This document shows positions 1 through 9,083 of a DNA stretch of 64,000 nucleotides, piece by piece. Every line of letters starts with the position of its first letter. Position 1 is the first letter of the stretch. Below the pieces are notes generated by a model. That model did not search any database and had not been told where the DNA came from. It saw only the letters and a list, made by a program, of their open reading frames with translations. The stretch is from Arcuatula senhousia (Eukaryota; Mollusca; Bivalvia; Mytilida; Mytilidae). The stretch covers positions 11,875,001 to 11,939,000 of the forward strand of contig OZ020305.1 of NCBI GenBank assembly GCA_963971305.1, in the 5' to 3' direction. A program made the translations under genes and the position numbers.

Positions 1-108
1 ATGGCAACTCAGTGTGCTATGGATGGTCTTTCGGATGAACAAATAAAGAAATTAGGGAGATGGAAGTCCAATGCATTTTCACGTTATATCAGAATTCCGC
101 AGTGTTAA
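1..108 (+). CDS. tyrosine recombinase, C-terminal fragment (cut by window edge)
   Basis: The first 36 codons are open from base 1 and end at TAA (106-108). The peptide contains IKKLGRWKSNAFSRYIRIP, the usual end of metazoan retroelement tyrosine recombinases (LGRW-S-A-Y-YIR-P). The tyrosine of SRYIR is the expected catalytic nucleophile that forms the 3'-phosphotyrosyl link during strand exchange. Upstream Arg/His catalytic residues would be off-window. The ATG at base 1 is only an internal Met. The enzyme would integrate the circular DNA intermediate of the element. The next frame may be joined to it by splicing across about 105-198. Confidence 0.8.
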   Translation: MATQCAMDGLSDEQIKKLGRWKSNAFSRYIRIPQC

Positions 109-225
109 TTATGTTTAAGTCTTTACACAGATTGTTTATATCAGTGTATGTATAAAATTCATAACTATTAGATTTTATCAAATTCGTTAGTTGTTTGATG
201 CTTACAGTCACGCAGCATATTAATC

Positions 226-855
226 GTGCTAACTAAGATTGTAGGTATTCAAACTACTGTCTGGATTGTTGGATCATCCATTGTTCGAGATGGATTTCTA
301 GCCGCCAAGCAGCAGCCGGGGGGCATTCATCTTTCCTTGAAAGAAAGACTTGGTACAACAATTTTTTGGCAAGGTCGTGGAGGTTTGAAATTGGATGGTA
401 TGAAAGGCCATATTCGAATGCTACTTAGATTGGTAGACGCACCTGATTACATTGTGATCCACATAGGTGGTAATGACATTGGGAATGTTAGTTTGGGGCG
501 GCTAGATAAGAAGTTAAAGGGTTTTATGAAATGGCTTCATAGAATATTGCCTTATACTGGTTTGATTTGGTCAGCTATTCTTCCCAGAATTAAATGGAGA
601 TATTCTGCTGATAATAAAAAAATGGATGCATGTAGACGCAGACTTAATAGTTCAATAGCTTCTTTTATGACTTCAAATGGGGGGTATTATATAAAATATC
701 CGGACATTAAGGATAATCATAAATTCATTAAAGAAAATGATGGAGTACACCTAACAATTTTAGGTAATCAAATTTATCTGAACGTCCTACAAGGTGCTAT
801 TGAACATTTCATAAATATGAATAAGGGAGGACTTACATTTCCAGATTTATATTAG
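226..855 (+). CDS. SGNH/GDSL-type hydrolase-like ORF of the YR retrotransposon
   Basis: A 209-codon frame ending at TAG. It has the blocks of the SGNH hydrolase fold: VGSS near residue 15 (nucleophile Ser block), WQGRGG near 48 (Gly block), HIGGNDIG near 79 (the GxND block) and NDGVHLT near 171 (Asp-x-x-His block). The family hydrolyses esters or related bonds, but the substrate in retroelements is unknown. The frame begins with GTG here and is open back to 199, so this is not a true start; a spliced junction to the recombinase frame is plausible (TTACAG ends at 207). No frameshift or stop interrupts it, and all four blocks are present, so the protein may be active. No signal peptide is evident. 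Confidence 0.75.
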   Translation: MLTKIVGIQTTVWIVGSSIVRDGFLAAKQQPGGIHLSLKERLGTTIFWQGRGGLKLDGMKGHIRMLLRLVDAPDYIVIHIGGNDIGNVSLGRLDKKLKGFMKWLHRILPYTGLIWSAILPRIKWRYSADNKKMDACRRRLNSSIASFMTSNGGYYIKYPDIKDNHKFIKENDGVHLTILGNQIYLNVLQGAIEHFINMNKGGLTFPDLY

Positions 856-1190
856 ATATATCTAGTTAGGACAATTTAGATATACAATTTTGTCCTGTGA
901 AGCATTTGTTGATTTAGGTTCATTACATTTACTTTACGTTAGTTATAAAAATAATTTACTGGTTAGGCCAATCTAATACATATATCTCGTGAAGCATTTT
1001 CATATTCTAAGAATTTACGCAATTTGTATATACATTCTCATTCATTTAGTTGATTAATTTGAACGCCAAGAAGGTATATTTTGTCATTTTAATTAAGGAT
1101 CATTGGTAGAATTGGCACAGCTCAGACCGCACAAGGTTGGCGGTTGACCAAGAGGCCTCCCGTCATGTCAGGTGGCTTCTTGGTCATTTG
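856..1190 (+). other. non-coding 3' leader of the YR element, with hairpin
   Basis: A/T-rich stretch with no usable frame between the hydrolase stop and the first B repeat. It carries an inverted repeat at 1146-1185: GACCAAGAGGCC pairs with GGCTTCTTGGTC, one G-T mismatch, 16-base loop. Its place just before B1 suggests a structural role in the element RNA or DNA, but this is inference. Confidence 0.5.
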
Positions 1191-1496
1191 GCATCCTTCG
1201 CTGCAATAATTCTAGCAAAACTGCATTTATCCGCTGATTTCCAGGGATATTTGCTACCGTTTCATCTCAACATCTGACATTTATGGTCTGCCAAATTTCA
1301 ATCGGCGGCCAGCATTTAATCATTTATATAAACATTTCATATTTCCGTTATAATTCACCGCTGATTTCCAGGGTGGATGTATTGACATGTTATTTACATT
1401 TATTTACATTTAAATCTTTTGTCATTATTACATATTAAACTGTTGCCAATTCGCCAAACATACAAACTCTCTTATATTTGTGCCTTTTGCGATAAT
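1191..1496 (+). repeat. split direct repeat B1
   Basis: 306 bp, read as identical to 2121-2426 (offset 930). Begins GCATCCTTCGCTGCAATAAT and ends TTTTGCGATAAT. Flanking bases differ at both ends, so the boundaries are sharp. Confidence 0.9.
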
Positions 1497-1529
1497 AGAA
1501 CTTAAAGTCTGAACTTTAAGTTCCTTATC
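1489..1529. other. hairpin spanning the B1/A2 junction
   Basis: GAACTTAAAGT, a 4-base loop CTGA, then ACTTTAAGTTC form a perfect 11-bp stem (1498-1523). It is extended by CGATAA on the left and TTATCG on the right with small bulges. The left outer strand is the last bases of B1. A junction palindrome could be the recombination core of the YR element (inference). Confidence 0.65.
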
Positions 1530-2120
1530 GTATCGGCGCAAAAAATTATTTATGGCCCGGGTACGGGCCATACTTAAATGTTGGTAAATTTGTTCATGTT
1601 GGTCTCCATGGAAATAAGAACTTCCGCTTCCTTTTTCTAGAAAGATCTCAAGAAGCAGGTTGTGTTTTCTTATAGATTGAATTTAAATCGTTTAAAAACC
1701 CGCCCGCCCACCGCAGTTAATTTAGGAATAGATACTGCTCTTTTTAGTATACATTTCAGATGCAGTTTACTTGTTTCCTGATGCTATATATTGACGTATA
1801 CTTGGTGGTAGATGTAACATCTAGAGCTGTTCGACATTGTTGGGATTTCCCTGGACTCGTTGATACTCGTTCCAGTCATGATGACTTGTTTCCGTTGGTG
1901 ATAAAAGAACAAACTTGGACTTGAGATCAGAAAAGTTGGATCATCATCTACTTTATCCAGTTGTCTTAATAAGCAATTTTTATGAAGTTAATGAAGGGGC
2001 TGCCAAAGGTGACGCTTTTCTCTGAATTCTTTACATATATTAGAAGCTTTTCTAAATTTTTTATCTAATTTAATAGAAATTGGCGGTTTCAGAGTTTTTA
2101 GGGCGAGCCTTCGGTAGCCA
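1497..2120 (+). repeat. inferred split direct repeat A2
   Basis: 624 bp between the B copies. By the A1-ORF-B1-A2-B2 rule it should match the unseen left end of the element. Contains two palindromes at its start (see 1489-1529 and 1551-1572) and no credible ORF. Confidence 0.6.
1551..1572. other. perfect 8-bp inverted repeat TATGGCCC/GGGCCATA
   Basis: TATGGCCC, 6-base spacer GGGTAC (itself palindromic), GGGCCATA. Lies 22 bp right of the junction hairpin inside A2. Confidence 0.7.
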
Positions 2121-2426
2121 GCATCCTTCGCTGCAATAATTCTAGCAAAACTGCATTTATCCGCTGATTTCCAGGGATATTTGCTACCGTTTCATCTCAA
2201 CATCTGACATTTATGGTCTGCCAAATTTCAATCGGCGGCCAGCATTTAATCATTTATATAAACATTTCATATTTCCGTTATAATTCACCGCTGATTTCCA
2301 GGGTGGATGTATTGACATGTTATTTACATTTATTTACATTTAAATCTTTTGTCATTATTACATATTAAACTGTTGCCAATTCGCCAAACATACAAACTCT
2401 CTTATATTTGTGCCTTTTGCGATAAT
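2121..2426 (+). repeat. split direct repeat B2, right end of the element
   Basis: Second copy of the 306-bp repeat. Immediately to its right (2427 on) the minus strand resumes the reverse-transcriptase frame of a LINE, which marks the insertion boundary. Confidence 0.88.
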
Positions 2427-3873
2427 CAATAATAATTCTAAAGAAAATCTTAGATGGAACAGATAAGAGAGATATGCCCCTCTCGCATAATGTCAAGTCA
2501 CGTTTCTTGTGAATTTTAACAATCAATGATCGCTTCAAATCAGTTGGGACTTTCTGTTAGTTAATTATTCTAATAAAGAGGGAGAGCAGGCATTTAGTCG
2601 ATGTGCTAATGCTTTCTTTCAATAGTTCTGGATTGCTGTTGTCAATATGGGCTTTTTTGCTTTTAAGGTTCTGTATTGGTTTCACTAATTGTAATATTTC
2701 CAGTGTTTATTGTTTCGATTGTGTGGTTGTTTTCTATATTGCCAATGTCTGGAATTACGGTGTCCACGGCTTTGACATTCAGGACTTCCTCAAAATGCTC
2801 TTTCAGTCTATCTAAAACTGCTTCTTCTTGCATTAGTAGTTTGCCCCCTTTTGACGTCATACCCCAGGTGTTCTTTCTTCTGTTATTCTTTATTTCCCTT
2901 GTAAACTTTTGTCGCTAAGTCTGTTTTGAGATGCCGCCTCTTCTGCTTTGCTGGCCAATTCTTCATGCCATTTCCTTTTATCTGCCCTTGCTTATTTTTC
3001 TTCTTTATCTTTTTCCCTATAACGGCCTCTCTTCATCTCTTTGAGCTGGTTTTTTATTATTTATTTTTTTCTTTTATTTTCCTTCGTTGTTTGATGGCAG
3101 CGTAAGTTATGTTTTGGATCCATTCTTTTTCGAATATTTCCTTGTACCCAGTATCTTATCTGCGCTACCGATGTACACTTTTGATACCTTTTCCCGATGC
3201 TCGTCGATGATATCATTTTCTTCAGGAAGCTTTTGAAATCTTTTCTTAAGACCGTTTCGGTAGGTTGAACAAATTGTTGGATTCTTCAGGTTTTCAAAGT
3301 TATAGGGTATTCTAGTTTCTTTCTTTGTTTAACATTTCTATTTAGTCTAAGTCTTACTTTGCAGACTACAAGATGATGGTCACTATTTGCGTCTGACCCA
3401 CGCATTGTTCTTACGTCTAGCAAAGAACCTTTGTACCTTCCATTTATCATACCATGGTGTATTTGGTTCTTGTCTCTGCAATTTGGCGATTCCCAAGTAT
3501 ATTTATGTATATCTCCATGCTTAAAGTGGGTTCCACCAAATACAAGATAGTTTAAAGCATATAACTGCTAGTCTTACACTATTCTCGTTCATGATGCCAA
3601 TTTTCCCAGCCTTCGTTTGATGACCCAATAGCAATCTTTGCATTTGCGTCACCCATGATGATGATCATGTCATGCTTTGGAATGGATGTCTATTTCCTAA
3701 TAAAGTTTTTCATAAAAGGCATCCTTTTCATCTTCATCAGAATCATTTGTTGTGCTGTAAACTTGCATGATTATGAGTTTAAAATGCCTGGAAAAGGACC
3801 GCGCGTTGAGGATCCTATCACTATCCGTTTTATTTTAGGCTGGCCTTGCTTTCCATGTCAAGTAGTAATATAA
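2427..3873 (-). pseudogene. LINE endonuclease/reverse transcriptase fragment (CFDP2-like)
   Basis: Read on the minus strand, pieces in several frames spell a LINE polyprotein annotated in many animals as craniofacial development protein 2-like. In order: QVYSTTNDSDEDEKD (about 3770-3725); MGDANAKI (about 3655-3630); the endonuclease end with GGTHFKHGDIHKYTWESPNC, NQIHHGMINGRYKGSLLDVR and SDHHLVVC (about 3540-3370); a linker with LKEHFEEVLN (2860-2663); then reverse transcriptase start motifs VPTDWKRSLIVKIHKK and ISLLSVPSKIF (about 2560-2435). Stops and frameshifts break it, and it begins partway into the endonuclease, typical of 5' truncation. It stops at the YR element end, so the rest of the RT should lie left of that insertion, off-window. 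Likely RTE-related, though the clade is not certain. Confidence 0.8.
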
Positions 3874-4617
3874 TATATAATAAAATATTAATTGCCTTAC
3901 AATTTATATGTATATCATATGCCCATAAATATATTCTGTATCCTAAAAACACTGGTCTATGACATAATTTCATGCCTTTGAATATAGTATTCCTTAAATC
4001 TTAAATGAACAGTATGTCTTTAAAAGCAAGCACCAGTTACAATTACATGTAATGTTAGTAGATTATAAACTTTGAAACTATGTTTTGAAATTGTGCAGAA
4101 TCAAATTATCGCTTTTTTTCAAGTGCAGATTCAAGGTGTACACCCACTATAATAAATAATTTTGTTTGCGTTGTGTACTTTTATAGCCGCAGATAATATG
4201 ATTTTTTTATAATTTCATGTGATTTACCACCTCAAGCTGTGCATTTCAACTTTGTTTTCATGACGGGGTATAATATTTTCACCGGGATAGAAACGTATAT
4301 TGCACCAGATAAGTCCTAACAATTGGCGATTGAAAATGATCTTCACTTGGTCCTGCTAATAAGCATTCGACCGCGTCCGATAAAGTAACATACGTTCAAT
4401 CATCTCGCAGACCTGTAAAATTATTTTGAATTTTTAATAAAATTTGGAAAAAAAACAATACTATACTGTAGCATAGATCTGTATACATTAAATATTTGAT
4501 ATATAGGTCTATGATAGTAGTCTTCGTTAGTATCAGGGATATTATTCTATCAATCTCATACTGCCGTATAAACTATCAGTTTAGCATCTGTCAGCTAGGT
4601 TATTGTAAGCATTTCAA
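3874..4617. other. A/T-rich intergenic stretch
   Basis: No ORF, repeat or structural motif that I can support. Confidence 0.5.
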
Positions 4618-5396
4618 TAGGTTAGTATTAGGGAGCAGCCTCGACTATAAGGTTTAGCATCAGGGAGCCGACTTGACTATCATGTAAGTGTCAGGGAGTC
4701 GTTCCGACTATCATGTTAGCATCGTGGAGCCGCCTCGACTATCAGGTTAGGGTTAGCATTTCAATAGCTTAGCACCAGGGAGCAGCGTCGACCAACAGGT
4801 TAGGGTTAGCATTTTAATTGGTTACATTAGGCAGCCGCCTCAACTATCAAGTTAGGGTTAGCATTTCAATAGATTAGCACCAGGGAGCTGCGTCGACTAT
4901 CAGGTTAGGGTTATCATTTCAATAAGTTGGCATTTGGGAGCCGCCTCGACTAACAGGTTAGGGTTAGCATTTCAATAGCTTAGCAACAGGGAGCCGCGTC
5001 GACTATCAGGTTAGGGTTAGCATTTCAAAAGGTTACATCAGGGAGCCGCCTCTACTATCAGGTTAGGGTTAGAATTTCAAAAGGTTACATCAGGGAGCCG
5101 CCTCGACTATCAGGTTAGGGTTAGCATTTGGGAGCCACATCAACTATCAGATTAGGGTTAGAATTTCAATAGCTTAGTACCAGGGAGCCGCGTCGACTAT
5201 CAGGTTAGGGTTAGCATTTCAAAAGGTTACATCAGGGAGCCGCCCCGACTATCAGGTTAGGGTAAGAATTTCAATAGGTTAGCATCAGACAGCCGTCTCG
5301 ACTATCAGGTTAACATCAGGGAGCCGCTTCGGCAATCAGGTTAGGGTTAACATTTCAATATGTTAGTATCGGGGGGCCACCTCGACTATAAGGTTA
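4618..5396. repeat. 52-53-bp minisatellite with embedded TTAGGGTTAG
   Basis: About 14 imperfect units. Each has CAGGTTAGGGTTAG, then a CATTTCAATAG-like block, then CAGGGAGCCGC-TCGACTAT. Starts of the CAGGTTAGGG block at 4743, 4796, 4848, 4901, 4954, 5007, 5059, 5111, 5148, 5201 and 5253 give a period of 52-53 with one shortened unit (37). The left units lack the TTAGGG part, suggesting it was gained before expansion. No coding potential. Confidence 0.9.
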
Positions 5397-6270
5397 GGTT
5401 CATAATGGTGCAGAATTGCTGTTTTTACTGAATTGACTGGATTGACATATGAGTTCAATTGACTGAATTGTCAAAAGAGTCAAATAAGTTACCTTAAAAT
5501 CGACGCCCAATTCTCATAAATAAATTCAAATTCAAACTCATTATGTTTCTCTGATAAAAAATTCTTTCAAAGTCACTATGTATAATCTAGTGATGTAAAT
5601 TGGGGTACATGAGAGGCCTGTACAATGGTAGAACATGACTTGGAATCCATTATATATTATCTCACATCAAACCATGAGCTGAAAGAGGAGTACCTAGGGC
5701 TGGGCCTCCAGAGTCTAACTTCCAATTGAAACTTGGGATACAGTTTCATGTGTACTTTCTTGGGTCAAATAATGAGGCTGCGCAGCGCAGTCGCCCGGCG
5801 GAGCGATGCCTTGGCATAGCGGAGGGCGACACCCCGAGGACTTGAGTTTACTTTACTATTCTGGAAGCAATACCAGATTGATCTTTATCTTCAGCATACA
5901 GCGCAGCGGAGGGCACCGGAGGGCACCGCAGCAAGCGACACCCCTCTATCAGATACTACGATCATTTTGATCTATCTTTGTCAATTGATCTGAGAAGCGA
6001 TTGTAAAAAGCAGCCCCTCATTATAAGAGATGAATATGTACATACCCATTAGTGTGTTTTGTGATACCCTTACAGCGGGGATACCAGTAATACTAGTATA
6101 TCCCCGCTGATACCATGGTAATAATTGAATCATTATAACGCATGTAACTCGATTTATATGACACGGGACATCAATGGATTGAATTAAGACAATTGAACTG
6201 TGCAAAAACAATTGAGAAGGATTGACTACATTGACATTGTATTTTAATCTTTAGTGCTGTTTACTATTTG
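5397..6270. other. intergenic; GC-rich hairpin-prone islands and one perfect stem-loop
   Basis: Mostly A/T-rich. 5768-5835 and 5898-5945 are GC-rich with related words (GCGGAGGGC, GCGACACCCC) and local palindromes (CTGCGCAGCGCAG, TGCCTTGGCA). 6073-6109 holds CAGCGGGGATA, a 15-base loop and TATCCCCGCTG, a perfect 11-bp stem. No recognisable gene. Confidence 0.55.
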
Positions 6271-6345
6271 TTTTTTGTTTTTGTTTTTGCCCTTTTGGAC
6301 TTTTGACTCTAGAGTGCCCTATTGGTGCCTCTTTGCTGCTTCAAA
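6271..6345 (+). repeat. fragment of a mussel-type interspersed repeat
   Basis: The words GCCCTTTTGGACTTTTGA and CCCTATTGGTGCCTCT match the pattern seen at 12540-12585 and, in reverse, at 37880-37925 and 37340-37395. Non-coding, truncated copy. Confidence 0.55.
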
Positions 6346-6937
6346 GTCACCATAATACCCAAAACACATTCAGTGGTGAAATATAATTGACCCCTAACAT
6401 TAAGCACAATATGAGGACATTCACTTAACCTGGAACTCAACCAAAGTTCTTCATTCTTAAAAATATATATATCCAACCAACTGACAACATACTTGAGTAG
6501 GCTATAATTTATAAACATTTTTTTAAAGTGCCTCAGTCTTGAATAGTGCTTGTCTGTTATATTGAATGTTTCAAAAACTGGATTCCTATTTCTTATCTTA
6601 TATTTCTTACACTGATCGAAGTTTTGTCAGCCTTTGATTCATACATTTATATAGATTTACTTATATGACTTGAGATAGTTTTTGGAATTTAGTTATTTCT
6701 AGAAACAACAGTGGTGTTTGGTTTTTCACTCTTCAACTTTAACTTTACTTTTTTTCATAACCGTAAAAGTTACAATGGTAAAGAGACCACGGATATTATA
6801 TACAAGGTCTCAGATGCATGAGTCATGAGTTCCATGAATATTTGAGATCTTGATCCGCAATAATCCCATTCATTCTTCTTATAATCAAATAGGTCAATGT
6901 TTATAACAGTATGATAACTTCTCAGTCAGAAAGGTGG

Positions 6938-7414
6938 TCAGAACGAGACAAAAGAATATGCGCTCTTCAGTAAATAAGGTAGAATTTGATTCGGCATGTT
7001 TACGTAGTAACTATGGGCATTAAAAAGTTTATTAGAGCAACTTTTAAAATAAATTGTGATATAACATATGTAAAATGAAAGTAAACAACACCGAATTTGC
7101 CTTGGTTTATTAAATTTGCAGCGTGAAAAGAGCACATTTCTCATGTTAAGTGATATTATGGGGTCTGATTTCCTTTGTGACAAATAAAACATCATGCTCC
7201 TAAAAATCTGAAAAAAATATATACAACAGATAAGACTCCATTCTTTCTGATAAAAAATTCCTGAACCCGTCGCTATAGCGGTATTGATAAAAATGATTGT
7301 CAAAGTTGTGCTAATTTCATAAGTTATTTGTGAATCCCCCTTTCTAAATATAGAAATTTCATTCATAAAATAAATAAACATTGAGGGTATCTCATACCCA
7401 GCTAAAAATAGCAA
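6938..7414 (-). CDS. unrecognised ORF, probably chance or repeat-derived
   Basis: 158-codon minus-strand frame rich in Phe, Ile, Ser and Tyr, as expected from translating A/T-rich DNA. The N-terminal part has hydrophobic runs (for example a segment with TLTIIFINTAIATGSGIF) but no family signature I recognise, and no neighbouring exon or poly(A) context supports expression. It may be a remnant of a mobile element. Confidence 0.15.
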   Translation of the reverse strand: MLFLAGYEIPSMFIYFMNEISIFRKGDSQITYEISTTLTIIFINTAIATGSGIFYQKEWSLICCIYFFQIFRSMMFYLSQRKSDPIISLNMRNVLFSRCKFNKPRQIRCCLLSFYICYITIYFKSCSNKLFNAHSYYVNMPNQILPYLLKSAYSFVSF

Positions 7415-8271
7415 TGGTCTACTCGACTTCCTAAAATATTTTTTCTTTAATTCTGCAATATATAAGGCCTTAACTGGTGAAACTGTTTTAATTTTACTTT
7501 TTATTAATATAATGCATGTCTTTATAATAAAATGATAATAAGCAAATGTAAAATGACGTTTTAGAAGGGGGAGGTCTATTAAGTGAGGTTTGTTCGATTT
7601 GTAAAACTTTAATCGTCTCCCTTCATTTGCCTAGCAACGTTTTAGACTTGCTTATGACAAAAAAAAAACATTTTTCTCCGATGTCCTTAAAATTTTGTCA
7701 ACAAAAAAAGCATAAGATTGGTCGTCATCTGTCAAAGTATGTAACCCGTCGCACTTACCATTATTTTTAAAAATCAACATGTTTATCACCTTTATAGAGT
7801 TCCGGTTATTCCTTAGAGATAATAAATTCCTTTTTTGTCACAAATTATTATTCTATGCGTAAAACATCCTAACTAAGAAAAAAGAACAATAGTTTGTCCA
7901 TTCACTTGTACCCGAACTTGAAAATAACCATGACTTACTTTTTATTATTTAAAAGATTAAGTTGGTGATTTCAGCTCACCGCGTCATTCAAAATGATGTG
8001 TGGCATACAAAATATTTACAAGGGAGATAATATTTTGTCACCACCTGTCTGACTGTTCTGTGGAAAAGACATTTCACATAAAATCACATGACAAACGGTA
8101 AAGTCAATGAACAAGAGTTAACACTAAAGTATGTCTCGCCTGCCGGCACCATCAGAAACAATTATTCTTTCTTACTTCCACTATATTTGAATTAACATGG
8201 ATTTTCAGATTCTGAGATCATAAGATGTTTATAGAACTTAAACATTGCAAATGATATGCAATAAAAATAAC
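7415..8271. other. A/T-rich intergenic stretch
   Basis: No gene, tandem repeat or strong inverted repeat seen. Confidence 0.5.
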
Positions 8272-8967
8272 CAAAGTCACTCAACCGGAAAATCAAGGTC
8301 AAGGTCAAAAGATGGGGATGCAACTGGGCTAAGCTACTACTGGGGCATATGCATACCAAGTTTCATCAACCTAGGACCTATAGTTCTTGAGATATGGAGG
8401 TGCTCTCAAAACTTTTCCATTGCTATTATATGTATTGAATATTGTCAAAGTCACTCAACCGGAAAATCAAGGTCAAGGTCAAAAGATGGGGATGCAACTG
8501 GGCTAAGCTACTACTGGGGCATATGCATACCAAGTTTCATCAACCTAGGACCTATAGTTCTTGAGATATGGAGGTGCTCGCAAAACTTTTCCATTGCTAT
8601 TATATGTATTGAAAATTGTCAAAGTCACTCAACCATAAAATCAAGGTCAAGGTCAAAAGATGGGGATGCAACTGTGCTAAGCTACTACTGGGGCATATGC
8701 ATACCAAGTTTCATCAACCTAGGACCTATAGTTCTTGAGATATGGAGGTGCTCGCAAAACTTTTCCATTGCTATTATATGTATTGAAAATTGTCAAAGTC
8801 ACTCAACCATAAAATCAAGGTCAAGGTCAAAAGATGGGGATGCAACTGTGCTAAGCTACTACTGGGGCATATGCATACCAAGTTTCATCAACCTAGGACT
8901 TATAGTTCTTGAGATATGGAGGTGCTCATAAAACTTTTCCAAAAAGTTAACGCCGCCGTCGCCGCCG
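8272..8967 (+). repeat. four tandem copies of a 174-bp unit
   Basis: Units start at 8272, 8446, 8620 and 8794 with CAAAGTCACTCAACC; spacing is exactly 174. Because 174 is 58 codons and one frame lacks stops, a 228-codon frame runs through all four; it is a by-product, not a gene. Each unit contains TCAAGGTCAAGGTCA, two overlapping TCAAGGTCA sites of the type bound by ERR/SF-1 class nuclear receptors. The last copy is followed by a GCC-rich stretch (8950-8970). Confidence 0.92.
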
Positions 8968-9074
8968 CCGGTAAAGTAACACCTATGTCCCGCTCTGCTT
9001 CGCAGGCGAGACAAAAACCGCCAGCAGTCTTCAACGAGGCCAGTCATGAATAGGTCCAAGGTCTACTTAAAATG

Positions 9075-9083
9075 CATATAATT
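9075..9083. repeat. left 9-bp target-site duplication CATATAATT
   Basis: Identical to 29460-29468 and directly abuts the left terminus ACCTAACAC. Confidence 0.75.

Larger units (their letters stand above)
1..2426 (+). mobile_element. 3' part of a tyrosine-recombinase retrotransposon (Ngaro/PAT-like)
   Basis: Seen: a tyrosine-recombinase C-terminus (1-108), an SGNH-hydrolase ORF (226-855), a non-coding leader with a hairpin, then two identical 306-bp direct repeats (1191-1496 and 2121-2426) separated by 624 bp. Known: Ngaro and PAT elements are bounded by split direct repeats in the order A1, ORFs, B1, A2, B2, and some Ngaro elements carry a hydrolase-like ORF after the recombinase. Inference: the two repeats are B1 and B2, the spacer is A2, and A1 with gag and reverse transcriptase lies to the left of the window. 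The right end is fixed by resumption of a LINE reading frame at 2427. Identical B repeats suggest a young insertion. Confidence 0.8.

Noticed and set aside
4618..5396. Interstitial telomere
   Set aside because: Only one and a half TTAGGG units per 52-bp repeat, never a continuous telomeric tract.
7200..7414. Membrane protein suggested by the hydrophobic minus-strand frame
   Set aside because: Hydrophobicity follows from T/A-rich codons; no start context, family match or neighbouring exon.
8245..8931. 228-codon ORF with four peptide repeats
   Set aside because: The repeat unit is exactly 58 codons and lacks a stop in one frame; the DNA repeat, not a protein, is what is conserved.
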